Source: Manihot esculenta
Lineage: Eukaryota > Streptophyta > Magnoliopsida > Malpighiales > Euphorbiaceae
Reading direction: 5' to 3'
Assembly (NCBI RefSeq): GCF_001659605.2
Contig: NC_035172.2
Location: forward strand, 21,993,973-22,057,972
DNA length: 64,000 bases
In this document: piece by piece, positions 11,040 to 23,318 of the stretch
Position numbering within the stretch: the first letter of the stretch is position 1
How the letters are laid out: each line of letters begins with the position of its first letter
Notes under the pieces: generated by a model
Seen by the model: the letters and a program-made list of their open reading frames with translations, nothing else
The model's database searches: none
Told to the model about the DNA's origin: nothing
Made by a program: the position numbers and the translations under genes

Positions 11040-13450
11040 CAGATGCAAAGAAGCAATTAAGGATTACTGGAGTAAACTCCCGGGTTGTCTATATTTCCTG
11101 ACTTTGCTGACTTTTATCTGCTTAATCTGTGTTCACACTCTCTACTGACTATGTCTCACTGTTTCCAGTATCCAACTGACTTGGTTCTTTCATCTGATTA
11201 CTGACTTTTCTTAACTTTAGTCTCACTATACTGGTTACACTAACCTTTATTTCGCTTTACTCAACCCAGTCAGAGGAGCCATACCTCTCAGGTAATGCTA
11301 GATGCCTTGCCTATAGCTTCAATTCTCTACTGACTTTAGAAATCGCATTGTGACACCTCACAATTTATACCGACATGCCCCAAAACTGAACTTATATTAC
11401 AGAATATGTTCTCTTAGAATCTACACCACTTAGTAGATGATGGGCATGCTTCTCTATTTTTTCTGAACTATACGACGCTTTTACTGCGCACTCTGATCCT
11501 TGCCCGTCTTTCTTCTTCTTTACGATACTGGTTTTTGTTTTCTTTAACTCTCTTTCTCACTCTCAACATCTAGTTCCCAATTCTAAGATCTATCGTGGAG
11601 GATACACAGCTCCTATTCACTGTCTCCACAGAGCATCAATCCTGTGTGGGAACACCTGTCCTTGGTAGTGATTTTGTTCAACTGCTCACAGTCGTTACAA
11701 AATCTCAAGGTGTCATCCTTCATTTCTCACACTGACACTGGAACATTCCAGGGTGAGGTACTAAGTCGAATGTAACCTTTCTCTACCAAGCTTTCCTATC
11801 ATACTCTGATTACGCTCTCTCTCTGCAGGTGCCATCCTGTAGGGTAGAAGGAAAGAAATGGTTCTGCGTCCAGACACCACTTCTATTCCATACTCTGACT
11901 CCCTGACAGATGGTAAACCTGACAGCTCATCTGGGAAACCATCTAGAACTTACTAACTACGGGTATTGAGGCGAATTCCCTGATCTGACTACTAAACTTG
12001 CTCACAAGAGCTAGAACCCTCGGATAACCGTTCCTGTGTAGCAATGAGCTTGCTGGGCTGACCGCAAACCTCTAGGCACCTATGCTCTGTCCCTTCTAAG
12101 GACTCTCTCTGATCCATCCTAGCCTCTGAACTCTCCTACCTTGTCTCTACAGACACAGGTAGTACAATGAGTAAGTAGCCAATCCGCCCTAGAATGACAT
12201 CAAATAGTCAACTCTAGAACCATAAGGTCAGCTGGATAGCATCTACTCACTACAAACTCTAAACTGATCTGACTAACTGACTCTGCTTCAGATGGATCAT
12301 ACCCGGGTCTACTAACCCAGAGAAAACATTCTAAGCCTAGAAGTCATCAAACCCACTCTTAGTCACAGCGCACTAAGCTACAAGGAAATGGAAACACTCG
12401 GGTTCAAAACAAACAGCATACACATTCGAACAGCCACAAGTGAACATACCTGACGTCACTGTGTTCGATGTGATAGCTTCCGACTGAGTCAGGGTGAAGA
12501 TCCGAGCGAAAGCTAACGGAACTTCTCTCGGGAACTTACTAATGGAAAAGCTAACCCTTTCCTCTGCCTCAAGTACCACCTAATCCCAGACTAAACTGAA
12601 ATCTCCTCCTGAACTTACACTTATTCTTACTCTTTTCTTTCTCTGTTCTATTCTCGTTTACTTATTTTTTTTTTCCTTACTCTGCTCACTTTCACTGACC
12701 TTTTATTATTTTCTTACTCTTCTATTTCTTACTCTATTTTCTGACTTATTTCTTATCCTTGAGGGCTGCACTCGGAGATGAGAGATCACTCTCCCTATAC
12801 CTGGATAAACTCCAAGGCCATAGCATCTCATAGCAACACTCTCGAGTATCTTTCCTAGCTCACTAACCACTAGCTACTACTCATTTGGCTTTTACCATCT
12901 CACTTATTCTACTGGTGCCTTCCCGCAGCGAAAACTAGAAATGATGGGTTTAGACACCATTCCTATCTCTCATTGAACTCTCTTAGCGGGTGGTAAACCT
13001 GATGACTTGTCTGGGTCAATATCTAAAACGTTTCTTCGACTACGGGCACTAAAACTGATTCCCCTCCTGATCTGACTAACTGCTATGCTTTCTGACACAA
13101 GCAAGAAACCTCTCCTGAACAGCTTAAGAGCCTATAGGGCTGATATCAAACTCCAGGCCTCTCTATACTGTCCCCTCAACAAACTACCTGTGATCCATCC
13201 TGATTTCTAAGCCTGACCACTCTGCCTATCGAAGGCAGTACGATAAGTAGCTAGCCCATCCACCCCTAGAATGACATCAAACAGTCATTCTAGAACCACT
13301 AGGTCAGCTGGAAGGCATCTACTCAAAACGCGCACTCAACTCTATTGGCAGACTAACTCTGCCACTGATGGATCACACTGGAGTCTATTGACCCCAAAGA
13401 GGACATTCTAATCCCAGAAGTTATCAAACCTATACTCTCGACGGCTCTCA
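11040..13450 (-). pseudogene. Element 2 decayed protease/RT region, with internal tandem duplication
   Basis: The minus strand holds many short matches to the pol of elements 1, 3 and 5, with stops in every frame. About 12160-12240 recalls the post-protease [14 protein letters not shown] region. About 11820-11960 recalls the RT N-terminus (GLPP..E, YRMAP). About 11270-11290 recalls [10 protein letters not shown] at the RT/RNase H boundary. The protease to RT-N-terminus segment occurs twice, at about 11800-12580 and 12890-13610, offset by about 1.08 kb and diverged. A pyrimidine-rich stretch at 12600-12780 lies between. No integrase motif is present before the polypurine tract. The element has therefore lost its enzymes by deletion, rearrangement and decay. 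Confidence 0.75.
12373..12579 (-). pseudogene. Second copy of the gag/protease junction in element 2
   Basis: The minus-strand reading contains ARIFTLTQSEAITSNTV followed by CGCSNVYA, matching the gag/protease junction of elements 1 and 5 ([26 protein letters not shown]). The catalytic DPGAS stretch is corrupted. This is a divergent duplicate of the junction at about 13500-13590. Confidence 0.7.
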
Positions 13451-14833
13451 CAGCCCTAAGGAAAGCGAAACATCAGAGTCTCTACTAGTAACACAGCAAA
13501 ACATATGGAAGTGAAACATACCTGTCACTGCCATGTCTGATGTGTCAGCCTCCTGCTGCGTCAAAGCAAAGATCCGTGCTGGCACTGATGACCCTTCACC
13601 TGGGGAACCTGTGGAAGAAGGAGTGATCCCGCTCCTTCTGCCTCTGTCCTGCACCATGGCTAGAGCTTCTGGCTGAGCTATTCTGTCTGAGACTGTCTGC
13701 TGGGACTGTGTTAGCAAAGTGGCGGTGGAACACTCACGTGCTATGTGCCCCTCTTGTCCGCACCTCGGACATTTAGAGTTAGTCAAACCAGAACTCGATC
13801 TCTCACCTATTCCTAGGCCAGACTTTATCTGCTTCCAGAACTTATTCTTCTTTGATCTTCTGAGGCCTCTACCTCCTTTCTTACTCATTGTATCAGCCTC
13901 ATGCAGAGGGGAGAGATTAACATCACTTGTCCCTGCAAGTTTGGTACCAGCTTCCCTCTTCTGTACCATATCTACTATATCATGGAAACTTGCCCTTGAC
14001 CTATCTAAAACCCCTCCTACAAACTCATGAGCAAACTGCTCTCAGGATAAGCTTTCTACCCTCGGGTTTACATACTGGGTGAACCATTCCCTCGCTTTTT
14101 CACATTTCAATGTGACCCCTGCCATTTGAATGGCTCTACGCTCACTGGCTCCCAACTCATCAGTTATCATCTTAACCATTCTAAGATACTCAACAGGGTC
14201 ATCACCAGTCTCAAATTGGGGAACATCTAACCTCAAATAATCTGTCAGTTGCACCATACTTTCTCCAGGTGAACTAAGCTTAGGTGTTTGGATAACTGGG
14301 GCTACTGGTTCTACTGGTGGTGGAGGAGGTGCAACTTGCCCTGGGTTAGGGTTTACTGACCTTGGGTAACAAAAGAAGGGTGGAAACATGGTATACTGTG
14401 GATATGATGGTGGATATGGCGGATAAAAGGGAGGATAGGGCATAAAGGTGGGATATGGGTGATATCTAGGCAACTCTGATGTACCTCTCATCGGGTACTC
14501 TGTCCCCCACTGGTAGGGTGGATACTGAGGTGGAACAAACCTCGAGACCTGAGTGCCTCCTTGGGACTCACCCATATCTCCTCCTAATCCGCTCATACCA
14601 AAGCCGCCCTCTCTACTCTGGTCATCCTTCTCTCTTTCTCTCATAAGCCCTGACATACCACTCTGGACAACTCCCCTTCTACTCTCCTCAATAGACCTTC
14701 TAGGGTCCCTTGATGTACCTTCGCTACGTAAGCTATCTAATGTTGCCCTTTGCAGAACGGGGAGGTGAGCATCCATGTCCTCATCCTCTGGCGGAGCTCC
14801 AGTCAATCTACCAGATCGACGAGTTCCTCTCAT
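13448..14833 (-). pseudogene. Element 2 gag (internally deleted, one in-frame TGA)
   Basis: The start is the ATG at 14833 (MRGTRRSGRLTG), next to an acceptor-like TTTACAG, as in the related elements. The reading frame runs unbroken to 13448 except for one TGA at 14042-14044, where relatives have TGG (Trp). It contains the Pro/Tyr-rich region and the N-terminal half of the capsid domain. Then about 70 residues present in relatives (from the W after EFVG to just before SFH..VDM) are missing. A CCHC knuckle, CPRCGQEGHIAREC, follows at about 13735-13775. After ARIFALTQQEADTSD the frame leaves the family sequence, because protease homology is lost. Other upstream in-frame residues (to 14896) belong to the leader. 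A working capsid is doubtful even with readthrough. Confidence 0.85.
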
Positions 14834-15194
14834 CCTGCCTCTGTAAAGCACAACAGCACACAAAAATATCATCAAATGATCCATGTGAGAACACATGAAT
14901 CCTCAGCACATAGCAAACATATTCATAGCACATGTAGCTCATCATGGCATTTCACATCATCATGCAAGACAGGACTCCACATCCTATCCTAGTGGACATG
15001 CGTTTACCTATTGTGCCTTCCCTCCTATACAAGACTACACCTCATTCCGATGTGGGAATCTAATCCTTGAGCATCTTCGCTCAACACACCGTACTCAAAA
15101 GATCTAAACTCTAACATCTTAACCTCTTTCCGATGTGAGATATCTCTGATCCCTGAGTATACTGACTCAGCACATCGTACTCTAGAGGCCCTAT

Positions 15195-15206
15195 GCTCTG
15201 ATACCA
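15195..15206 (-). promoter_or_regulatory. Primer-binding site, initiator-Met tRNA (element 2)
   Basis: GCTCTGATACCA on the + strand is the reverse complement of TGGTATCAGAGC, three bases inside the LTR at 15210. It is perfect, in keeping with a young element. Confidence 0.9.
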
Positions 15207-15209
15207 ATC

Positions 15210-17574
15210 TGTAACGACCCGAAAACCGGTACCCCTTAGGAACGGTCCGAACCATCACTGGCACTAGGATCCAGATCGGCTTAAGGCCGCCGGGACCCGT
15301 AGTCAGCCAACTATACTCTCTGTGTACCTGATAAATCCCATACATGATACCAAATAACTCAACAATCCTGTAAAACTCTGTAGGCTTAACTACTGCTACT
15401 CAGATATATCAATCTGAAATGACCCTCAGGGCCTGTACCAGGGACTACTATCTGCTGTGGTCCAGGGAGTAACACAATCTGTAACACATCCCACTGGTAT
15501 CTCATCGAAGCCATACATTAAGCCTAACTCACACATTTCTCATCAAGAAACGTAAAACAGGATTGTGTACAAGGGATGAATCATACATCACACTATAGCA
15601 GTGACACTAGGGGAAAGCATCAGTCTATCCTGTATCTGACAGTACATATCGATATATTACATTACAACTACTCTTTAAATTACATCATGTCCACTATCCT
15701 ATTACATCATTCAGTCATGCATAACTGTCCTCTGTACTCTTGCTGACTTTAACTTCCCATAGGAATCACAGAACCTGCAAAACTGGGGTTAAGGGAGCGG
15801 GATGAGCTCTAGAGCCCAGGGAGGAGGAACAATAAAAACAGTTCATTAATTACATGCTCTCATGAAATGCATCACATCACAAACATATCATCTCAAGGAT
15901 GAACTTGTCACCAATAGCCCTTTACTGTATACATGTAGTACTATGTCCAACTTGCCAGGGGCGATTAGGCCTCACCTGGACTTCTCTTACCTGGCTCTAT
16001 CACAAGGCCAACTGTGCCAGGGGCGATTAGGCCTCACCTGGACTTCTCTATCTGAGTCAGGTCAAACTGTCTATCTCATAGTACCAGGAGCGACCTGGAC
16101 TATCCAGGGGCGACCTGGTATGGCTATCTCATGCCATAACGCTGTATCTGTGCTCTATCAGGGCTAAGGATCATCCAACATTCATCCACACAAATATCAG
16201 CTTATGCAATGCAGCATATTCGTGGAATCTAATGCAATACAACCTAATACATAACATGGCATTTTATGATGCATGGATCATGCTAGATTCGTGTCATTTC
16301 TGAATGTAAAATAGTACAGTTAGTTCCACTCACCTGTAGCCAAACAGTGGCTAGCTCTAGGCCAACTCTAACTCTGAAGCAGCTACTACTGCTTACCACC
16401 TCGGTTCCTCGGGTCCAACCCTACAATGAAGGACTCAAATGAGGTACCAAACATACTCTATATCACTGATAAACATCTCCCCAAAACCCCTCTAGAATAC
16501 CTCAAAACAATCACAGTTAGCATACAAAAGAAAAGCTAGACAGAACACATTCGGCTGCAGGTTCGGCGGCCGAATGCCCTGTCCAGAGCCGAAACTGGCA
16601 TACCTTCGGCGGCACCTTCGGCGGCCGAATCCTCCAAACAGAGCCGAACCTCAAAAACGCTCGGGCAAGCGGTGGCAGCCTAAGCCACCATGCAAGGGGT
16701 TCGGCGGCCGAATCCTCCCTTCGGCGGCCGAACCTGAGTTCTTCAAGAATTCAGCTTCATGCATGAGCAAGCCTGCCAAACACCAACTCTATTCCACACA
16801 TGCATACTTTACTCTCACCTCACATATACTCTGGTATATGCTCTAAGGGGTCCAAAACTACCTATTAACCCCAACAAAACAGCAACTATAACATATAAGC
16901 AAGCTTCTCCATAAAGTCATCAAAACTAACCGAACCATGCAACTCTACAAAAACTCCCATAAAAACCCTTTATAAAACATTAAAACAAGTTTAAAAGCTT
17001 CCCTTACCTCTTGAAACTAGAAGAGGAACAACCGGGACGTTGAACTATGGAGCAACTTCTCTTCAAAAAATCACCAAACCACCAACCTTCACTTTTCTCT
17101 CTTTTTCTCTCAAAAACCTTCAAACCCTTTTTGCAAATGAACAACCCTCTGCATAAGCTGATTAAAAGCTTGCAGATGAGTCAAGGGAAACGTGGCCTAA
17201 CCTCTGATCATGATCTGAAGGCAAACACCTGGCCAAACCACGGACTGAGGAGCGTGCACAACTTAGCCGACCACTCCAGTTTCGGCTGCCGAAGCTGCAT
17301 GCAAAACCATGCAACTTTCGGGGGCCGAACTTAACCTTCGGGGGCCGAACATTGGGCACTTTCGGCGGCCGAACGTAACTTCGGCGGCCGAACCTGGCCT
17401 TTGTTCCCATAACCTTTTCTCTTACAAAACAAAACTCAATCCTATTCTATTCAAAACCTTAAAAGACGTCAAAACATTTAGAAAATCTTTCTAATACCCT
17501 TCTAGAAATCTCTGACATCTCCGAATTCTACCGGACGGTAGAATTTCCGATGTCTGAATTAGCCGGGTATTACA
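15210..17574 (-). repeat. 5' LTR of element 2 (right end, minus strand)
   Basis: Same length as the left LTR and nearly identical by eye. Read on the minus strand it carries the TTCGG unit clusters and the AAGAG/GTAAGG donor-like motif (reverse complement at about 17004-17012). Confidence 0.95.
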
Positions 17575-19256
17575 CCTCCCCTCTCGATCTTCAAGAGGTA
17601 AGGGTTGATCTTGAACTCTTTTTATGTTTTAAGTAAGTTTTAAGTTGATTCATGGGGTAGAAATGCCTGTTTAGCTTAGATGAGCATTGTTAGGTTTTAT
17701 GTGTTTTATGGACAATGTATGTTGGATATGCATGTTGATGTGTTGTAGATGGGGTTTAGGATAGTTTGAAGCCCCTAGGAGCTTGTATGCTTGAGTATGC
17801 ATGTTGTAGAATAGGAAAATGCATGTTTGGAAGGTTTGGAAGGCATTTGAGGTTGAGGAGCCGAAGTTTCTGCCCTTTGGCAGAAACCAGGTTCGGCAGC
17901 CGAAGGATTTTCGGTTGTCGAACCTGCCTGGGAGGCTAGCCTTTCGGCTGCCGAAGCCTGCCCCCGAAAAGAGACTTTCGTCTTTGGAGGGCACTTTCGG
18001 CCGTCGAAGGTGCCGCCGAACCTGCCTGACTTTCGACTCTGGAGGGACTTTCGGCCGCCGAACCTGCCGCCGAAAGTGCTCTGTTCAGCCTTCCTTTGCA
18101 TGCTTTCCATGGATGTTTTGAGGTGTTTTAAGGGGTTTTTTGGGGAGTATTTTTAGAGTCATGTTCTAGTATGTTTGGTCCCTCATTTGAGTCCACCTGT
18201 GTAGGTTCGGACCCGAGGAACCGAGGACCCCAGCAGTGAGTTAGCTTCCTCAGTCATTGTCAGAGCTAGCTGAGGTGAGTAGAATAAACTCTTATCTTTT
18301 AAATAAATGAAAATCTTAGCATGAATCATGCATCACGGATGCCATGGGATATTTTAGGTTGTTTGCATTAGAAATCACGAATATGTTGCATTGCATAATA
18401 TGTTGTTGATGTGGATGAATGTTGGATGATCCTTTAGCCGCACTACGTTATGATATGATGCGGAAAGACTAGATGTGGCCTGCACTACGCCCCTGGCACT
18501 ATGTAAGAGAAAGACCGGAAGTGGCCTGCACTACGCCCCCGGCATGATAGGATATGTTATGATATGTTATGTATAAGAAAAAGACCAGATGTGGCCTGCA
18601 CTACACCCCTGGCACTATTGGATTCAGTAGTGGGCTATTGGTGATAAGTTCGTCCTTGATGTGAATTGTTTGTGATATGTTGCATTTCATGAAAGCATGA
18701 AAAATAAATTGAATGTTATATTATTCTGCTCACTGGGCTCTTATAGCTCACCCCTTTCCCCTTATCCCTCAGGTTTGCAGGTACAGGGTAGACCAGGAGG
18801 TCGGCAGGAGTAAAGTCTGATTTCATGTAATAGTTAGAAGTTGTGGACATGATAAAATTGTAATGTAATGTCCTATGTAGTCATGATATGTAATAATGAT
18901 ATTGAGGATTAGAGGTTGTGCTTGACCCTATGTGTATGGTTATCCCTTTTGATACATGATCTATAGAATGTTTTTATGATGTTTATGTTCAACCAAGCTT
19001 AATGTATGCATGTTGGATTACCCCATTGGAGCATTTGATGAGAGCTCCAGTGTGTGGGTTATGTTATGTTATGAGTATTTATACAGGTTGAGCTTGGTTT
19101 ATGGAAAGAAAAAGTTTACAGGTTTTTGAGTATGTATGATCATGTATGGGATTTGACAGGTTCACAGGTTATATGTCAGGCTTACTACGGGTCCCGGCGA
19201 CCTTAAGCCGATCTGGATCCTAGCGCCGGTAGCGGTCCGGTTTTCGGGTCGTTACA
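17575..19256 (+). repeat. 3' LTR of element 1, right part
   Basis: Resumes the element 1 LTR after element 2 with the duplicated CCTCC, and ends CGGGTCGTTACA at 19256. It includes TTCGG cluster 2 and the CCAGATGTGGCC minisatellite (about 18470-18620). Copia A sequence resumes at 19257 with TCTAA. Confidence 0.95.
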
Positions 19257-21121
19257 TCTAACTTAGGTCATAAATATGTTCTTCTATTTATTGATGATTT
19301 CACTCTTTACTTGGCCATACTTGTTAAAAAATAAAAGTGATGTATATGCCATGTTTTTACAATTTCAATCTCTTGTCCAACGTCAATTTAGTTCAAAAAT
19401 TTTAGCTTTTCATTCTGATTAGGGAGAGGAGTACCAAAAGTTGCATAGATATTTTCAGTAGACTCGCATAATTCATAGGATAGCATGTCCTTATACCCAT
19501 GAACAAAATGGAACCTCTGAAAGAAAAATTCGTCATATCATTGACACCACCCTCACTTTACTCTCTCATGCTAAATTACCTCTGAAATATTGGAACTATG
19601 CTACTGAAAATAGTGTTCAATATATAAATATAATGTTATCACCAAATCTTCAAAATCACAGTCCCTTTATGTGTTTGTACAAGTCTTCACCCAATTAACT
19701 TGAACAACAACCTTTTGGTTGTACCATTTATCCATTTCTTAGACTATATTCTAATCACAAATTTTCTTTTCAGTCCATTCCATGTATTTATTTAGGAACA
19801 AGTCCATCTCACCATGCTCATTGGTGTTTAGACCCTTTCTCAAAATGTGTTTACCTAGCTAGACATATTCGGTTTGATCCAAAATTATTTCTTGGTTTTA
19901 ATTTGTCTACAAGTTCAATTCCTCCACCGTCCAGCTTTCTATTTCCAATCAGATGTCGTGTCCCTTGGACACTCCAGTTGCCTCCAGTATGCCTACTTCT
20001 AATAATAATTCTTTTACTGATTCCAATTCCACCTCAAACACTTTGCCCAACCCAAACCTCTTGCCTGATACCATATTCGAAAATAATCAGACTTCCAATT
20101 CAAACACGAGTTCCCCTCAGACCAATCAAATTGTTCTATATATCAGTTCTCAAAATCAACCAACCTTGGATCTTATTGCCGATCTTTCTTCTCACTTTCT
20201 GCCCAACACCCAAACGCAAAAACCAGTTCTAACCCGCCCTATTCAGCTTCAACCTTCAACTAGGCAAAGGTCCATGCTTTAATCTGTACCACTAAACTTT
20301 ATTACTTGTGTCATGAACCTCAGACATATAATTAGGCTCAGCCTCATATTCAATGGCGGAAAGCCATGGAAACAAAAATTAATGCTCTTCTGCAGAATCA
20401 AACTTGGCAATTAGTTCCACGCCCTTCAAATGTCAACATTGTGGGCGACAAGTGGCTGTTTCGCATTAAATGCAAGGCAAATGGGGATATTGAGCACTAC
20501 AAGGCTTGTTTGGTTGCGAAGAGCTTCTCACAACAACCTGGAATTGATTATAATAAGACATTCAATATGGTTGTCAAAGCCACAATAATCTGAACAGTGT
20601 TGTCTATTGCTACTATATCCAAGTGGCCAGTCAAATAGATGGATGTATCCAATGCTTTTCTCCATGGACATCTTGAGGAGGACATATATATGAATCAACC
20701 ACTAGGTTTTGTTGATTTAAATCATCTTGATTATGTTTGTCATTTACAAAATCTTTATATGGGCTTTGGCAAGCACTGTGTGTGTAGTTTCAACATTTAA
20801 GCAATTTCTTTTTACATCTTGGTTTTCAAGCGTCCAAGGCAAACACATCTTTATTTATATACAAGGATGGTAATATCAAATGTTTCATTTTGATATATGT
20901 TGATGATATTCTGCTCATATGTTCAGATGCTAGTAAATTGGAATATTTTTTGAAAGCCCTTCAAGTTGCATTTTTAGTAAGAGATCTTGGCCAATTACAA
21001 TATTTTTTGGGTGTTGAGGTTCAGCCAACATCTGATGGAGTTGTGTTATCACAGCAGAAATATATTAGTGATTTATTGACTCAATTTAATATGAGTAATA
21101 GCAAGGTAACTTGACACCTAT
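19257..21121 (+). pseudogene. Copia A integrase C-terminal part and reverse transcriptase (decayed)
   Basis: The integrase reading resumes with NLGHKYVLLFIDDFTLY, then decays through many stops over 19320-19920. A Ser/Thr/Pro/Asn-rich linker follows. The RT begins near 20366 (LLQNQTWQLVPRP, KWLFRIKCKANGDIEHYKA), continues as VSNAFLHGHLEEDIYM near 20650, and carries the catalytic IYVDDIL near 20890, then LGQLQYFLGVE and QQKYISDLL. A stop at 20594 and frame breaks near 20760-20800 disrupt it. The solo LTR at 21122 interrupts it just before the conserved P-M-A..LS region that resumes at 23319. Confidence 0.85.
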
Positions 21122-23318
21122 TGTAATACCCGGCTGGATTCAGACATCGGAATAGAAAGTTTTCTAAAATATTTTCAAGTGTTTTAAAGGTTTAGAATGA
21201 AAAAGGATTGAGTTTTGAAGAGAAAAGGCCAAAGAGGCATTTTGCCATGTTCGGCCGCCGAAGGTAAAGTTCGGCCGCCGAAAGTGCCCAATGTTCGGCC
21301 CCCGAAGTTCAAGTTCGGCCCCCAAATGTTGCATGGTTTTGCATGCGATTCGGCAGCCGAAGTTGAGTTGGTCAGCCAGCTATTGTGCACTCCTCAGTCG
21401 GTGAAATGGCCAGGTGTTGCGTCCAAATCACAGACAGAGGATTAGGCCACGTCTCTCATGAGTTATCTGCAGGGTTTTATCACCCTATGCACAGGTTTGG
21501 TGTTTGTCAAGTGATTTTGAAGGTTTTGGGTCAAAAGGAGAGGTTTGGTGGTTTGGAGCTTTTGAAGAGGTGTTGGTCCATAGATCAGCTTTCAGGTTGT
21601 TCCTCTTCTGGTTTCAGAAGGTAAGGGAAGGTTTTAAACTTCTTTTATTGATTTATAAAGCTTTAAAGAGGTTAAGGGTAGAGTTGCATATATAGGTTTT
21701 AAAGTTTAGTTTTTGATGTTTTAATGGTATAAGCATGATTATGTGTATGTTTGTTGTTTGTGTTGGGGTTGTTAGGTAGTTTTAGACCCCTTTGAGCATA
21801 GACTTAAGTATATGTGAGTTGAGGGAGGAGTTATGCATGGTTTGAGAGTTAGAAGTGGATGAAGGAGGGAGATTGCCGTCGGGGCTGAGTTCTGGATGAA
21901 CTCAGGTTCGGCAGCCGAAGGAGGATTCGACCGCCGAACATGCCAGACTTTCGTCTCTGGAGGAGACATTCGGCCGTCGAAGGTGCTGCCGAAGGTGCCC
22001 TGTCCAGCCTTCCTTTGCTTGTTTTGCATGCATGTTTTGAGGTGTTCTAGAGGGGTTTGGGACGTTGTTTTATCAGTTGGATAGAGTATGTTTGGTGCCT
22101 CATTTGCGTCCTCCATTATAGGATTGGACCCGAGGAACCGAAGAGTTTAGCAGTAGTAGCTGCTGCAGAGTTAGAGTTGGTCCAGAGCTAGCCACTGCTT
22201 GGCTACAGGTGAGTGGAACTAAACTTAATATTTTACCTTGAGAAATGACACATTTCTAGCATGATCCATGCATCATAAAGTGCCATGATATGTATTAGGT
22301 TGTGTTGCATTAGAATTCACGAATATGATGCATTGCATAAGATGTTGTTCCTGTGGATGAATGTTGGATGATCCTTAGCCCTTAATAGAGATCAGAGACA
22401 GAGTTATAGCATGAGATAGCCATACCAGGTCGCCCCTGGATAGGCCAGGTCGCTCCTGGTACTATAGTCAGAGCAGAGTTAAGAGTAGACCTGGTGATGA
22501 CATAGTCTCCTTGGCACAGTTGGTCATGTTATGATATCAGAGCAGAGTTAAGAGTAGACCAGGTGATGACATAGTCTCCTTGGCACAGTTGGTCATATTA
22601 TAACATATAGATGAGGGCTATTGGTGACAAATTCATCCGTGAGATGATATGTTTGTGATGTGATGCATTTCATGAAAACATGTAATGAATGAATTGTTTT
22701 ATTGTTCCTCCTCACTGGGCTCTAGAGCTCATCCCACTCCCTTAACCCCAGTTTTGCAGGTCCTGAGATAGCTATGGGAAGTCAAAGTCAGCAAGAGTAC
22801 AGAGGAAAGTTATGCATGAATGTATGGTGTAATAGCATAGTGGACATGATGTAATGTAATGTAATGTATAGATATGTACTGTCATATACTGGATAGACTT
22901 GTGCTTTCCCTAGTGTCTTTGCTATCGTGTGGTGTATGATTAATCCCTTGTACATGAATCATGTTTTACGTTTCTTGATGAGAAATGTGTGTATTAGGCT
23001 TAATGTATGGCTTTGATGTGATACCAGTGGATTGTGTTACAGATTCAAAGGGTTTCAATCCCTTGACCCACAGCAGATAGTAGTCCCTGGTATAGGCCCT
23101 GAGGGCCATTTCAGATTGGCATATCTGAGTAGCAGTAGTTAAGCCTACAGAGTTTTACAGGATTGTTGAGTAGTTTTGTATCATTTATGGGATTTATCAG
23201 GTACACAGAGAGTATAGTTGGCTTGCTACGGGTCCCGGCGGCCTTAAGCCGATCTGGATCCTAGTGCCAGTGATGGTTCGGGTCGTTACAGAGGGGTACC
23301 GGTTTTCGGGCTGTTACA
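21122..23318 (+). mobile_element. Solo gypsy LTR, element-2 subfamily
   Basis: Begins TGTAATACCCGGCTGG, ends GGGCTGTTACA, and is flanked by perfect CCTAT duplications (21117-21121 and 23319-23323). No internal region is present, so it fits LTR-LTR recombination. It shares with element 2 the stretch around GCATGAGATAGCCATACCAG (about 22408-22427) and the CCAGGTCGC-type units. It carries the GTAAGG donor-like motif at about 21620. Confidence 0.93.

Larger units (their letters stand above)
8625..17574 (-). mobile_element. Gypsy element 2: non-autonomous gag-only LTR retrotransposon, young insertion
   Basis: A complete element in minus orientation between perfect CCTCC duplications (8620-8624 and 17575-17579). 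LTRs are 8625-10989 and 15210-17574, both exactly 2365 bp with a constant offset of 6585 and no indel. I saw one difference (G at 8637, A at 15222). The interior is only 4220 bp: primer site, a shortened gag, then decayed and partly duplicated protease/RT sequence, then a polypurine tract. There is no recognisable RNase H catalytic region or integrase. It resembles the TR-GAG type of non-autonomous element and must depend on enzymes from relatives. Its LTRs match the solo LTR at 21122-23318 more closely than those of element 1. Confidence 0.93.
463..19256 (+). mobile_element. Ty3/gypsy (chromovirus-like) element 1, full length, with element 2 nested in its 3' LTR
   Basis: A complete LTR retrotransposon: 5' LTR 463-2699, primer site, gag-pol, polypurine tract and 3' LTR. 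The 3' LTR is split by element 2 (8625-17574). The target duplication is TCTAG before 463 and TCTAA after 19256, so one base has changed. Joining the copia flanks across the element keeps the integrase frame with TCTAA as the original site. After removing element 2 and one CCTCC copy, the 3' LTR is 2238 bp against 2237 bp for the 5' LTR. The two LTRs still differ by point changes and compensating indels in the TTCGG-type repeats, so this insertion is older than element 2. Confidence 0.93.

Noticed and set aside
23281..23318. Doubled LTR end in the solo LTR (GGTCGTTACA then CTGTTACA)
   Set aside because: Alignment with the element 2 LTR shows one-to-one correspondence. The inner TTACA arose by substitution and is not a duplication.
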